A DNA stretch of 64,000 bases, taken from NCBI GenBank assembly GCA_937958995.1, contig CALGAP010000011.1, forward strand, positions 124,001-188,000. Reading direction: 5' to 3'. The notes under the pieces were generated by a model. The model saw only the letters and a list, made by a program, of their open reading frames with translations, did not search any database and was not told the DNA's origin. Shown piece by piece: positions 41,722 to 51,110 of this stretch. Position 1 is the first letter of the stretch. Each line of letters begins with the position of its first letter. Source of the stretch: an uncultured Chitinophagaceae bacterium. GTDB taxonomy: Bacteria > Bacteroidota > Bacteroidia > Chitinophagales > Chitinophagaceae. The position numbers and the translations under genes are program-made.

Positions 41722-44700
41722 TTATTTGTTTTGTTGAATGGCTTCCATTTCTTCGGCATCAACGGCCAGCAGGCCATGACTGTGATAATGTTCTTCGCAG
41801 GTTTCAATTACTTCCCAGCGCGGACGTGCGCGTTGAATTGCCGGCGCGCCACCACCTGCTGAAGGTGATCTCCTGGCAGTCGCCATTTTCTGGATCAGTC
41901 TTGCCTTTTCAGCCTGAATCTGTTTTCTCAGTTCTTTGTCTCTTTCGCGGTCGAAATAAATAATACCATCAACAATTGTCTTTTCTGCTACTGCGTACAT
42001 GCTCAAGGGGTGGTTGTTCCAGATAACCACATCGGCATCTTTACCCACTTTCAGGCTGCCCACGCGGTCGTCAACATGGAGCATTTTTGCAGGATTGTAG
42101 GTACACATTTTCAATGCATCAATTTCACTCATGCCGCCATACTTGATGCTCTTGGCCGATTCCTGGTTGAGGCGGCGGGCCATTTCAGCATCATCACTAT
42201 TGATAGCTACATTCAAACCTACGCGCTGCATAATGGTTGCGTTGTAAGGCATAGCGTCCTGCACTTCCATTTTGTAATACCACCAGTCGCTGAAGGTAGA
42301 TGCATTGGCACCGTGCGCTTTCATCTTGTCGGCTACTTTATAGCCCTCCAGGATATGCGTGAAGGTGTTGACAGGGAAACCAAATTTTTCGGCCACGCGC
42401 ATGGTAGCAGTTATCTCACTTTGTACATAGCTGTGACAGGTAATGAAACGTTTCCTGTTCATGATCTCTACCAGTGCATCCAGTTCCAGGTCGCGGCGGG
42501 TGTTGGGATTGGCTTTGCGTGCAGCCTGGTAATCTGCTGCTCTCTGGAATGCATCGGTCAACACCTGCTCTACGCCCATACGGGTGTCGGGGAAGCGGTT
42601 GTTGTTGCTGGCGCGTGAGCGTTTTACGTTTTCACCCAACGCAAATTTGATAAAGGGATCAGCGCCTTTAAATTTCAGTTCTTCATCATTGGCGCCCCAG
42701 CGCAGTTTGATCAGCTGAGTTTGTCCGCCGATTGTATTGGCAGATCCATGCAGAATATGCGATGTGGTTACGCCGCCACTCAGCTGACGATAAATATTGA
42801 TATCCTCGGGGTTGAGGTTATCAGCAATACGTACCTCCGATGTAACGCTCTGTGCACCTTCATTGATGGAAGCAGCTGCTATATGCGAGTGTTCATCAAT
42901 AATGCCGGGCGTTACGTGCTTGCCGGTACCATCAATCACTTTAGCAGAAGGATCGCTCAGGTTTTTGCCGATAGCAGCGATCTTACCGTTTTTCAGCAAT
43001 ATATCTGAATTTTCCAGCTTGCCTTCTTTTTCTAATGTCCAGATGGTGGCGTTTTTGATCAGGATGGTTTCCTGTTTGGGCATTTCTTCAAAGCCATATC
43101 CCAGGAAGGGGTAAGTCACTTTTGCCAGCGTTTGCTGCTGAGCATTGCGGGCGCTATCCGCCCTGGGCGCCGCTCCTTTTTCAAAGGTGGCGGTCCAGGT
43201 AAACATATTGCCCTGCGCATCGCGGCCGGTGCCTTCCCAGGTATCGCCACGACTTACACCGCTGAAGGTGATTTCTGCAGCACGCGGACCGCGGCCCTGG
43301 GTATAGCTCAATTTTACCAACTTACCATCGTAGCTGTATCTGCCGTTGAGCGTGTCACCTGAAATGAAGCTGGCATTGCCGCCATCTTTCAGTTCCAATG
43401 TATAGGTCTTGCCGTTAGCAACCAGTTTGTAAGTGCCTTTCACATCGTACCACTGATCTTCTTTCACACCATACTTATTACCCTGCACCCAGTTTTGCAG
43501 AATCACAGTTCTTTCATTGAACACAGGACCAGAAGTAATGATGAAGTTGGCGAGTTTGCCGGCGTCGAGACTTCCTACCTTATCATAAATGCCGAGTAAG
43601 GTAGCAGGTGTTTTGGTAAGCGCTTCCAGCGCCCTGGTTTCGCTCAGGCCATGATCAATGGCTTTTCGCAGGTTGCCCATAAACTCGCCCACGTTGCCGA
43701 GGTCGGAAGCAGTGAGGGCGAAATTGATGCCTGCTTTTTCAAATGCCGCAGGATTGGTGGGCGCCAGCTCCCAGTGTTTCAGGGCGTCGAGACCAATAAA
43801 CCGCACTTCATTGGGATCGTCCACTTCCATGGCAGCGGGAAAGTTGAGGGGAAGGATAAATGATGCTTTTGTCTCGCTCATTTCCCTGATACGCTGGTAC
43901 TCATCGCCGCCGCCTTTCAAAATATATTGCACGCCGAATTCATCGCCAATGCGGTCGGCACGCAGGCAGTTCCATTTATTATTGGCTTCAAAGATTTGGG
44001 GCAATGATTGATTTTCGAGCCAGGCTTTCAACGAAATGTTCACGCCTTCGCTGCCGGGATTTGTCTTATACCATTGCGCGTCCAGGTAAGTCTGGCGCAG
44101 CAAAGCAATGGTACCCATCAGCGAAGAAGGATAGCTTTGGGTAGATGTGCCTTTGCTGAGCGAATAGTGAGCAGAAGCACGGTCTTTTACTATCACTAAA
44201 TTTTCTTTCTTATTGGCAAGCGTTACCACCACGCCGGTGCCGCGCGCGATGCCGTCTTTCTGGTGACTTAATACTGTACCAAAACCAACATCACGTAGTG
44301 ATTTAGCTTTGGTTTCGTCAACAGTAAAAATCTTTACGCCTTCCACATCGGAGCGGATGGCCTGGTTCCAGCCAAAAGCGCCTTTTTGATTGGAGGTAAG
44401 TTGCGCCGGCGCGTTGAAATTAAACCCGCCTTGCGGGCGCTGCGGTTGCGGCATGCCGTAATCGCTATAGATATCGATGAAAGAGGGATAAATATATTTT
44501 CCCTTGCAGTCGATAGTTACAGCATCGGCAGGAACGGAAACATTGGTTCCAATGGCTGTAATTTTTCCACCCCTTATCACCATGGTAGCATTGTTGAGGG
44601 TGGTTTGTGCATCCTTTACAATGGTGGCATTGGTGAATGCATAGCAGTCAGTTTTGGGGTGAGCCACATCATTGAGGGGGAAAGTGGCCTGCGCAGATAC

Positions 44701-44775
44701 AAGCAGGCTAAAGCATAAAGAGATCCACAACAGGAAAACAGGTTTCCCGTGCGGAGAATGCCGGAATTTTCTCAT
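41722..44775 (-). CDS. Large secreted tandem amidohydrolase
   Basis: 1017 aa from the ATG at 44775, which opens a signal peptide (PVFLLWISLCFSLLVSAQ); in-frame codons upstream reach 44961 but overlap the divergent deoC gene. The first half is an amidohydrolase-like domain without HxH (FIDIYSDYGMPQ in its place). A lipocalin-like middle segment follows (GTYKLVANGKTYTLEL, NGRYSYDGKLVKLSY), then a second, complete domain with TPGIIDEHSHIAAAS, CHSYVQSEI, FTHILEGYKVAD and INSDDAEMARRL. This fits a periplasmic metal-dependent hydrolase; the substrate is unknown, possibly dipeptides or cyclic amides. Confidence 0.88.
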   Translation of the reverse strand: MRKFRHSPHGKPVFLLWISLCFSLLVSAQATFPLNDVAHPKTDCYAFTNATIVKDAQTTLNNATMVIRGGKITAIGTNVSVPADAVTIDCKGKYIYPSFIDIYSDYGMPQPQRPQGGFNFNAPAQLTSNQKGAFGWNQAIRSDVEGVKIFTVDETKAKSLRDVGFGTVLSHQKDGIARGTGVVVTLANKKENLVIVKDRASAHYSLSKGTSTQSYPSSLMGTIALLRQTYLDAQWYKTNPGSEGVNISLKAWLENQSLPQIFEANNKWNCLRADRIGDEFGVQYILKGGGDEYQRIREMSETKASFILPLNFPAAMEVDDPNEVRFIGLDALKHWELAPTNPAAFEKAGINFALTASDLGNVGEFMGNLRKAIDHGLSETRALEALTKTPATLLGIYDKVGSLDAGKLANFIITSGPVFNERTVILQNWVQGNKYGVKEDQWYDVKGTYKLVANGKTYTLELKDGGNASFISGDTLNGRYSYDGKLVKLSYTQGRGPRAAEITFSGVSRGDTWEGTGRDAQGNMFTWTATFEKGAAPRADSARNAQQQTLAKVTYPFLGYGFEEMPKQETILIKNATIWTLEKEGKLENSDILLKNGKIAAIGKNLSDPSAKVIDGTGKHVTPGIIDEHSHIAAASINEGAQSVTSEVRIADNLNPEDINIYRQLSGGVTTSHILHGSANTIGGQTQLIKLRWGANDEELKFKGADPFIKFALGENVKRSRASNNNRFPDTRMGVEQVLTDAFQRAADYQAARKANPNTRRDLELDALVEIMNRKRFITCHSYVQSEITATMRVAEKFGFPVNTFTHILEGYKVADKMKAHGANASTFSDWWYYKMEVQDAMPYNATIMQRVGLNVAINSDDAEMARRLNQESAKSIKYGGMSEIDALKMCTYNPAKMLHVDDRVGSLKVGKDADVVIWNNHPLSMYAVAEKTIVDGIIYFDRERDKELRKQIQAEKARLIQKMATARRSPSAGGGAPAIQRARPRWEVIETCEEHYHSHGLLAVDAEEMEAIQQNK

Positions 44776-44876
44776 ATGTATGTTTGGTTTTGTTATTAAT
44801 GGGCGATAAAGCCTCAATTTAGTCAAATGACAGTATATTAGACGCCACAAATTATTCATAATCGCCCCACCGCTGC

Positions 44877-45551
44877 ATGAAACTATCACGGTATATCGAT
44901 CACACCCTTTTGAAGCCCACCACCACGCTCGGCGACATCGAAAAGTTATGTGCCGAAGCAATTGAGTTTGATTTTTTTGCGGTTTGTGTGCCGCCCTTGT
45001 GGATAAAATCTGCTGTAAGTATTTTAGCAGGCAGCCATGTAAAGACGGCCACCGTTATTGGCTTTCCTTTTGGCTACTCGGTGGTGGCCGCCAAGCTGGC
45101 CGAGGTGAACCAGGCCATTGCCGATGGCGCCGATGAGCTGGATGTGGTAATAAATATATCGGCTTTGAAAAACGGCGACCGCAAACTCCTGCAAACCGAA
45201 ATGGAGACTTTGCTGAAACCTGTTCGCGACAATGGTAAGCTGCTCAAAGTGATCATTGAGAGTGGAGTGCTTACAAATGAAGAAATTATAAGCTGTTGTG
45301 AATTATATGGCGGCCTGGGTGTTGATTTTTTAAAAACCAGCACCGGCTATGCCGAGGTGGGTGCCACGGTGGAGGCCCTGCAACTGATGCGAGCACATTT
45401 ACCGTCTTCCATTCAATTAAAAGCCAGCGGCGGCATACGCACCTACGAGCAGGCCATGCAAATGATTAAAGCCGGAGCCAACAGGCTGGGATGCAGCGCC
45501 AGTGTGGCTATAATAAAAGGTGAAAAAACCGGCGACGCAAAAGGATATTAG
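44877..45551 (+). CDS. deoC: Deoxyribose-phosphate aldolase
   Basis: 224 aa TIM-barrel class I aldolase converting 2-deoxyribose-5-P to acetaldehyde and glyceraldehyde-3-P in deoxynucleoside catabolism. Landmarks are YIDHTLLKPTTT at the start, TVIGFPFGYS, DELDVVINI, the Schiff-base Lys in VDFLKTSTGYAEVGAT and IQLKASGGIRTYEQA. It is divergent from the amidohydrolase; the SPOR gene follows 54 bases later in the same direction. Confidence 0.96.
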   Translation: MKLSRYIDHTLLKPTTTLGDIEKLCAEAIEFDFFAVCVPPLWIKSAVSILAGSHVKTATVIGFPFGYSVVAAKLAEVNQAIADGADELDVVINISALKNGDRKLLQTEMETLLKPVRDNGKLLKVIIESGVLTNEEIISCCELYGGLGVDFLKTSTGYAEVGATVEALQLMRAHLPSSIQLKASGGIRTYEQAMQMIKAGANRLGCSASVAIIKGEKTGDAKGY

Positions 45552-45605
45552 CCAGCCTGGTTAGTCTGGCCAAAAATTTGTAACTATAAATTCAAACCTG
45601 GTAAT

Positions 45606-46037
45606 ATGAAAAACGGTATTGCGATAATAGCCTTCCTGTTGATAGCGGGAGCGGCCTCGGCCCAGCAAGACAGTGCGGGTGTGGTGGTGCATAAAGACCC
45701 GCGGCTTGACCTGCTGGTAAAAAAGCAGATCGAGTACAATGAAGTGACCACGCGCGAAGCGCGCCGCTTTGTGCAGGGTTATCGCATACTGGTGGTAAAC
45801 ACAAACGACCGCAACAAAGCCTCGGACGCCAAGACAAAAATGTACCAGGAGTTTCCCGAGTTAAGAACCTATCTTGAATGGAAAGCACCCTTCTACAAAT
45901 TAAAAGTCGGCGATTTCAAAACCCGTGAGGAAGCCGATGAATACCTCGAAGACATCAAGCGCGTATTTCCTACCGGCGTGTATGTGGTAAGAGACATTAT
46001 TGAAGTGAACCCGGATAAGTCGGCGGAACTGCAATAG
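45606..46037 (+). CDS. Secreted SPOR-domain protein
   Basis: 143 aa with a signal peptide (IAIIAFLLIAGAASAQQ) and one SPOR domain (about residues 55-135: YRILVVNTNDRNKASDAKTK, PFYKLKVGDFKTREEADEYL, VYVVRD). SPOR domains bind denuded peptidoglycan glycan strands at division sites, so a periplasmic cell-wall role is likely. It is followed 30 bases later by the M20 amidohydrolase gene, probably on the same transcript. Confidence 0.88.
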   Translation: MKNGIAIIAFLLIAGAASAQQDSAGVVVHKDPRLDLLVKKQIEYNEVTTREARRFVQGYRILVVNTNDRNKASDAKTKMYQEFPELRTYLEWKAPFYKLKVGDFKTREEADEYLEDIKRVFPTGVYVVRDIIEVNPDKSAELQ

Positions 46038-46067
46038 GGAATTTTCTTTTCGGTACTTTTACAAAAT

Positions 46068-47252
46068 ATGAAGCTACGCGATCAGATACAGGCGTTAGCC
46101 AGGCGCTATGCCCCGGAATTTATAGAAGTACGACATCATTTGCACGCCCACCCCGAATTGAGTTACCAGGAATATGAGACTTCGGCTTTTGTTCAGCAAA
46201 AACTCAAAGAGTTTGGCATACCGCACCAGGTGATTGCATTGACCGGTGTTACGGGTATTATTGAAGGAAAAAACCCGGGCAAAAGAATTATCGCTCTCCG
46301 CGCCGATATGGACGCATTGCCCATCCAGGAAGAAAATGATATTCCCTATAAATCTCTGCGCGAAGGCGTGATGCATGCCTGCGGTCATGATGTGCACACC
46401 ACCTGCCTGCTGGGTGCCGCAAAAATTTTGCAGGAACTGCGCCATGAATGGGAAGGAACGGTAAAACTCATTTTTCAACCCGGTGAAGAACGCAATCCCG
46501 GCGGCGCCAGCATTATGATTAAAGAAGGAGTATTGCAAAACCCCGCGCCGCAAGCCATCATTGGACTGCACGTGCATCCTCACCTGGAAGTGGGCAAGCT
46601 GAGTTTCCGCGGCGGCCAGGTAATGGCCAGCGCCGATGAAATTTATATCACGATCAAAGGCAAAGGTGGTCATGCCGCCGCGCCGCATTTAACGGCAGAT
46701 ACCATTCTGATTGCTTCCAACCTGGTAGTGAGTTTGCAGCAGGTCATCAGCCGCGTAAAAAATCCATTGCATCCTTCAGTGCTTTCGATATGCGCGATCA
46801 ATGGCGGACATACCACCAATGTGATTCCGAGCGAAGTGAAAATGATGGGCACCTTCCGCGCGCTGGACGAAGAGTGGAGATTTAAAGCGCATGAACTGAT
46901 ACGCCGTCATGCTACGGAAATAGTACACGCCATGGGCGGAGAAATTGACCTGCACATCGATGTTGGTTATCCTTCTGTTTACAACAATGAGAAATTGACC
47001 GACACTTCGCGCAGGCTCGCCGAAGAATTTATAGGTGCCGACAAAGTAGAAACCACCGAAGTGCGTATGGGTGCCGAAGATTTCGGCTACTATACGCAGA
47101 AAATACCGGGGTGTTTTTACAGGTTAGGGGTAGGAAATGTGGCGAAAGGGATCAACTCTGGCGTACACACGCCCACTTTTAACATTGATGAAAATGCAAT
47201 TGAGACAGGCATTGGAGTGATGGCGTGGTTGGGAGCGAAGGCAGAACTGTAG
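46068..47252 (+). CDS. M20 family metal-dependent amidohydrolase
   Basis: 394 aa, N-acyl-amino-acid amidohydrolase/hippuricase type, cytoplasmic. Metal and catalytic motifs: IALRADMDALPIQEE, HACGHDVHTTCLLGAA, IFQPGEERNPGG and GLHVHPHLEVG. A dimerisation domain follows (GKGGHAAAPHLTADT), with the C-terminal metal His in GVHTPTFNIDENA. It probably removes acyl groups from amino acids or peptides. The exact substrate cannot be told. Confidence 0.92.
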   Translation: MKLRDQIQALARRYAPEFIEVRHHLHAHPELSYQEYETSAFVQQKLKEFGIPHQVIALTGVTGIIEGKNPGKRIIALRADMDALPIQEENDIPYKSLREGVMHACGHDVHTTCLLGAAKILQELRHEWEGTVKLIFQPGEERNPGGASIMIKEGVLQNPAPQAIIGLHVHPHLEVGKLSFRGGQVMASADEIYITIKGKGGHAAAPHLTADTILIASNLVVSLQQVISRVKNPLHPSVLSICAINGGHTTNVIPSEVKMMGTFRALDEEWRFKAHELIRRHATEIVHAMGGEIDLHIDVGYPSVYNNEKLTDTSRRLAEEFIGADKVETTEVRMGAEDFGYYTQKIPGCFYRLGVGNVAKGINSGVHTPTFNIDENAIETGIGVMAWLGAKAEL

Positions 47253-47330
47253 CAACAACAAAAGGAGTACGAGCGCCCGGTTGCCAGACCTGCCCGGGAA
47301 ATTACGCCTGCCATAGCTTTCCCTTTCTCG

Positions 47331-47738
47331 CTACGCCACGCCACTAATTTCAAAAAACGTCTTTTCCGCCTCATTCTCCTTTTCACCAAAAAATATCAAC
47401 TTATCATCATCGCAAAATAACGTGAACAACGAACGCTGATCGTTTTCGCGGGTCCTGGTCTTGTACACGATGCAACCTACTTTGTAGTTGCAGTCTACCT
47501 CGCACTCCACCTCGGCGACGGGGTTGACAAAACTTACCGTGTTGCCGTCGGGAAGCACATACCTGAGGGAAATGGCTTCCCTGCCCACTTCGATATCGGC
47601 TACGACTGATTGCACCTCCTCCAGGCTGCCGTCGCGGCGAACGTGAAATTGTTTCTTGCTTTTGAGTTGCAGCACTTTGGGATTGCTTTCATGACCAAAC
47701 AGGAGGGATCCGATATGGTCGATCAGTTCGCGGTTCAT
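47331..47738 (-). CDS. Hypothetical protein
   Basis: 135 aa, not assigned to a family. Soluble, mostly beta by pattern (AISLRYVLPDGNTVSFVNPV, LFTLFCDDDKLIFFGEK), with a CEVDCNYKVGC cysteine cluster. No signal peptide or membrane helix. It stands between the convergent M20 gene and another hypothetical gene of the same strand, separated from the latter by 42 bases. Confidence 0.7.
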   Translation of the reverse strand: MNRELIDHIGSLLFGHESNPKVLQLKSKKQFHVRRDGSLEEVQSVVADIEVGREAISLRYVLPDGNTVSFVNPVAEVECEVDCNYKVGCIVYKTRTRENDQRSLFTLFCDDDKLIFFGEKENEAEKTFFEISGVA

Positions 47739-47780
47739 AACGAATATTATTAGGTTGAATAAATGAGTTGATATAGGTTG

Positions 47781-48209
47781 TTATAACGTTTCGTATTTAT
47801 CGAGATAAATCCGCACTTTTTTGCCCTCCATTCTTTCTATTTCCAGAGTCGCGGTCAACTTGCCGTCTTTACCTTCGATGGTGATAACGGCAGGAGAACT
47901 GTCACCATTGGCTTGCACCAATACGGTCTTGTAAACAGATTTCCCTTCCTTAAAAGCTTCTTTCCATTCGCAGGTAGTCTCGCTGACATCGCCTTCTATA
48001 GGGTTGCCCGGCTCCTCGACTATTTCAACAGAAACGGTTTTGGCATTGGCAATCACGACGAACGTTGCTGACTTGGTGTCCACGACATTTCCGTCGGGAT
48101 CAACCAGTTCGCCTTTGGCGCCCTGCCATTTTGTTTTACTATCGCATTGAGCAATGGATGCAGAAGCAGTGAACAGCAGAATGGCCAGGGCCAGGAAAAT
48201 GTTACGCAT
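47781..48209 (-). CDS. Secreted hypothetical protein
   Basis: 142 aa from the ATG at 48209, which begins a signal peptide (RNIFLALAILLFTASASIAQ); an in-frame ATG at 48275 would overlap the upstream permease stop and bury the signal. The mature part is a small, acidic, beta-rich domain with two Cys (QCDSKTKW, TTCEWKEAF) that may form a disulfide. It is 62 bases past the ABC permease and may be the last gene of the GntR/ABC operon. No family recognised. Confidence 0.7.
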   Translation of the reverse strand: MRNIFLALAILLFTASASIAQCDSKTKWQGAKGELVDPDGNVVDTKSATFVVIANAKTVSVEIVEEPGNPIEGDVSETTCEWKEAFKEGKSVYKTVLVQANGDSSPAVITIEGKDGKLTATLEIERMEGKKVRIYLDKYETL

Positions 48210-48271
48210 AAAAAGTGTTTTAAAGATTAAGGAAATTGTTTTAATTGACATATAAGCAAAACGCGCAATGG

Positions 48272-49039
48272 TCAACCCCTCTCCCGCCGCCTGGTGGTGT
48301 CGAAAAAGGCCAGTGCCAATACGCCTATAAACCAGCAGATACTGTAGATCTCATGGCTTGCCAGAGCATATGACCCCTTGTTCTTGAAAAATGTTACTGC
48401 TGTATAGGCATAGGGGTAATAAATTATTTTGTTCCAATCGAGCATAATGATGCCGCCGATCACCAACGCCAGCCCTATTCCCAGCGGGGCTATATAATTC
48501 CGGAGGCGAAGGCTTAGCCAGTATTGGATGGATGTCATACCCAATATAGCGATATATTGCTTGGCGGCCATTTTTATCAGATTGCCCCAGGGCACGGCAT
48601 TTTCAAAGAATTTATACTGCGGCCTGACGATATTGGCGATATATGCCCCGCTTACCAAGAACAGGGCAAACAGGATAAAACAGCTGAGTATCAGCAGGTG
48701 CACGATGCAGAACTTAGAAAAGAATATGTCAGCATAGCTCCGCGGCGAAGTATATACCTGTTTCCAGGTGTTATTCCTGTATTCAATCTGCACCACCAGG
48801 CTGGTGACAATAATGGTGTAAAAGGGGAAAATCAGCGCGGCTGCAGCCTGCCAGGTATTCACCACATGCAGAGGCCATGGATTCACGCCCAGGTCTTTCA
48901 CAAATTCAGGCGTGTTGGTGATATATGCTATTGTGAGAATCAGGGGCACCAACGCACTCGCGGCTATGGTGATCCAATAAGCCGCCGTTTTGCGGCATTT
49001 CCACAATTCAGTCTTTGTATTGATAAGAAAGGTTGCCAT
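48272..49039 (-). CDS. ABC-2 type transporter permease
   Basis: 255 aa with six hydrophobic segments, including AAYWITIAASALVPLILTIAY, TIIVTSLVVQIEYRNNTW, LLILSCFILFALFLVSGAYI and GIGLALVIGGIIMLDW. It is the membrane half of an ABC-2 exporter of the bacitracin/lantibiotic-immunity (BcrB-like) class. It begins 1 base after the stop of its ATPase partner. A role in resistance or export of a peptide or lipid is likely; the substrate is unknown. Confidence 0.85.
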   Translation of the reverse strand: MATFLINTKTELWKCRKTAAYWITIAASALVPLILTIAYITNTPEFVKDLGVNPWPLHVVNTWQAAAALIFPFYTIIVTSLVVQIEYRNNTWKQVYTSPRSYADIFFSKFCIVHLLILSCFILFALFLVSGAYIANIVRPQYKFFENAVPWGNLIKMAAKQYIAILGMTSIQYWLSLRLRNYIAPLGIGLALVIGGIIMLDWNKIIYYPYAYTAVTFFKNKGSYALASHEIYSICWFIGVLALAFFDTTRRRERG

Positions 49040-49040
49040 A

Positions 49041-49952
49041 TTATTGTTCTGAAGTGATTTGAATAAAGAGGTTTTCGAGATCGTTTTGTGTCATCGACAC
49101 CTGGTACACATCCACGCCTTCCGTCACCAGCGCACGGGTGATTTCAGCGGTGCGTTCGCGGCTTTCATAATTGAGCAATACCCGCGTGCCATTGACTTGT
49201 CTTAAAGGGAAATTTCTCAATATCGTTTCGGCTCTCAACGTATCGCTCACTTCCACTTCCACGGCCGATTGCTTCGATTTCAGTTGCTGCAATTCCTGCA
49301 GAGCACCCTGGAACAATAGCTTTCCCTTGTTGATAATACCTACGTGCGTGGCCATTTTCTCCACTTCCGACAGCAGGTGACTCGATACCAATATGGTCTT
49401 GCCATACTCCTTATTCAGGGTCCTGATCAGCTCGCGTGTTTCAATAATGCCGTTGGGGTCCAGGCCATTGGTGGGTTCATCCAGTATCAGCAGTTCCGGG
49501 TCGTGCAGCAAGGCAATAGCAATGGCCAGCCTTTGTTTCATACCCAGCGAATAGGCCTTTGCTTTTTTACGGGCGGCGTCTTTCAGCCGAACTATCTCCA
49601 ACACTTTATCGATTCGATTCCTTTCGCAACCATAATTGAGGCGGAACAATTCCAGGTTTTCACGACCGGTGAGGTGCAGGTATAAGGAAGGTTGCTCAAT
49701 CAGCGATCCGAGGCGGCGCAGTATTTCCAGCCGGTGTTGCGAAAAGTTTTTCCCAAACAATAAAACCTCTCCCTCCTGCCTCTTCAGCAGACCTAATATT
49801 ATGCGCAGCGTGGTCGTTTTACCGGCGCCGTTAGGGCCTAAAAATCCATAAACGCTGCCCGCAGGCACCTGCAGGCACAAGTCCTGCAGGATTTTTTGTC
49901 CTGAACGAAATGAAAAGTCCAGGCCCTTTGTTTCTATGATATAATTTTTCAT
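49041..49952 (-). CDS. ABC transporter ATP-binding protein (BcrA-like)
   Basis: 303 aa. Walker A GPNGAGKTTT (about residues 39-48), Q-loop region LGSLIEQPSLY, signature YSLGMKQR, Walker B LLILDEPTNGLD and switch His in VSSHLLSEVEK. The C-terminal 80 residues (VEVEVSDTLRAETILRNF) are the extra domain common in BcrA/CcmA-like ATPases. It pairs with the permease just downstream. Its 5' leader is built from four CTATACT-containing repeats (49952-50013), the last of which abuts the ATG. Confidence 0.92.
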   Translation of the reverse strand: MKNYIIETKGLDFSFRSGQKILQDLCLQVPAGSVYGFLGPNGAGKTTTLRIILGLLKRQEGEVLLFGKNFSQHRLEILRRLGSLIEQPSLYLHLTGRENLELFRLNYGCERNRIDKVLEIVRLKDAARKKAKAYSLGMKQRLAIAIALLHDPELLILDEPTNGLDPNGIIETRELIRTLNKEYGKTILVSSHLLSEVEKMATHVGIINKGKLLFQGALQELQQLKSKQSAVEVEVSDTLRAETILRNFPLRQVNGTRVLLNYESRERTAEITRALVTEGVDVYQVSMTQNDLENLFIQITSEQ

Positions 49953-50013
49953 GGCTATACTTTTTCTTGGCTATACTGTTTGTGTGTCTATACTTTTTAT
50001 GGCTATACTATTG
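49952..50013. repeat. Four tandem CTATACT units before the ABC ATPase gene
   Basis: GGCTATACTTTTT-like units start at 49953, 49969, 49986 and 50001, with periods of 15-17 bases. A similar string (GCCTATACTTCTTTTT, 51111-51126) spans the stop of the other permease in this operon, a possible origin of the unit. Confidence 0.55.
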
Positions 50014-50703
50014 CTTAATGAATTTTACTTTTTCGATGTTGCCACCGCTAAGGGTCATGGTGCTTGTACTATCGAGCCGGGCTGAAATGCTTCCGAATTT
50101 GGCTCCGCCATCCATAAACCTTGTCGCTCCTCCCAGGCTCAATTCCAATTCTTCAATATTGCAATCGGGAGAAATATCTACTACCGCGTCGGTGGTGCTG
50201 ATGTTTAATTTTTTCCAATAGCTGATACCCCTTGATGCACTTGACCTTACATTAATTTCGCAGGTTTCGCCGGTTACCGTACGTGAATTTTCGCGTGCAG
50301 TATCGCCATACAGGAAGAAATTGGTATACCGGCCGTGAATATCTACATCGTTGGGCAAATACAATAACACAGGCTGATAGAGCCTTTCGCCCGTTTCATA
50401 TTTTTTTCCTGCTTCAATTATCAGCGTGTCGCCGTTGACCTTCCAGTCCATCAGATCCTTCCAGTTCTTTGTCAGTTTAAATTGCGCCGTATCACTGTAG
50501 TAAACGCGGCAGTCTTCAAAGCCTGAAATGATAACATGTTTGACATCCGGCGCCTCAAAATTGTCAAATGGTCCTGGTCCCCGCTTGCCAATCACCACCA
50601 GGTTGCCACTGTCAATCTTTGCCTTCAGTGCTATATGAATGCCCGTAATGATCAGCACGGCGGTGAGAAAAGAGAAGAGTAATATTTTATTGCTTGTTCT
50701 CAT
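50008..50703 (-). CDS. Membrane-anchored or secreted protein with DUF2807-like beta repeats
   Basis: 231 aa. One N-terminal hydrophobic segment (ILLFSFLTAVLIITGIHIAL) anchors a periplasmic, strand-rich domain: APDVKHVIISGFEDCRVYY, LVVIGKR, LNISTTDAVVDISPDCN and LELSLGGATRFMDGGAKFG. This suggests a right-handed beta-helix of the head-GIN/DUF2807 type. The family assignment is moderate. It sits between the GntR gene (18 bases) and the second ABC pair, so it is part of the operon. Confidence 0.65.
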   Translation of the reverse strand: MRTSNKILLFSFLTAVLIITGIHIALKAKIDSGNLVVIGKRGPGPFDNFEAPDVKHVIISGFEDCRVYYSDTAQFKLTKNWKDLMDWKVNGDTLIIEAGKKYETGERLYQPVLLYLPNDVDIHGRYTNFFLYGDTARENSRTVTGETCEINVRSSASRGISYWKKLNISTTDAVVDISPDCNIEELELSLGGATRFMDGGAKFGSISARLDSTSTMTLSGGNIEKVKFIKQ

Positions 50704-50721
50704 GAATAAGCGTTTTAGCTT

Positions 50722-51099
50722 TTAAGCGAAATGTTGTTTTACAAATTTTTCAAAGCGTGGCTTCAACTCATCCAGGTCCATTCCGAGCAGATACATATTG
50801 CGGAAAACCTGGGGCAGGTCTTTTTCCAGGAATTCATTTTTGCGGTACTGCTGCGCGTTCTTAACAGCATCGGGTGAAACGAAATATCCAATACCGCGCT
50901 GGTTATGGATGATCTCCTGTTGTTGCAGAAAATCATAGGTACGCATTACGGTGTTGGGGTTCACTTCCAATTGCACAGCCAGTTCGCGCACCGAAGGAAT
51001 GCGTTCCTCCGCTTTCCATTCTTTCAGCAGTATCTTCTCGCAAACGTAGTCCGCGATCTGCAGGTATATTGCTTGTGATTCTCGGAATTGCATTGTCAA
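50722..51099 (-). CDS. GntR family regulator, YtrA subfamily
   Basis: 125 aa: an N-terminal winged helix (ERIPSVRELAVQLEVNPNTV, then MRTYDFLQQQEIIHNQRGIG) and only about 45 further residues, the short C-terminus typical of YtrA-type regulators that control ABC transporter operons. It lies within the operon it probably represses. The operator candidate is the perfect 8+8 inverted repeat at 52814-52835 overlapping the transcription start of the operon. Confidence 0.93.
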   Translation of the reverse strand: MTMQFRESQAIYLQIADYVCEKILLKEWKAEERIPSVRELAVQLEVNPNTVMRTYDFLQQQEIIHNQRGIGYFVSPDAVKNAQQYRKNEFLEKDLPQVFRNMYLLGMDLDELKPRFEKFVKQHFA

Positions 51100-51110
51100 A
51101 TTTTTAAAGC

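Noticed and set aside
44776..44961. N-terminal extension of the large amidohydrolase
   Set aside because: It would overlap deoC on the other strand and hide the signal peptide that begins at 44775.
49952..50013. CRISPR-like array
   Set aside because: Four short units of about 16 bases without distinct spacers, and no cas genes; a simple tandem repeat.
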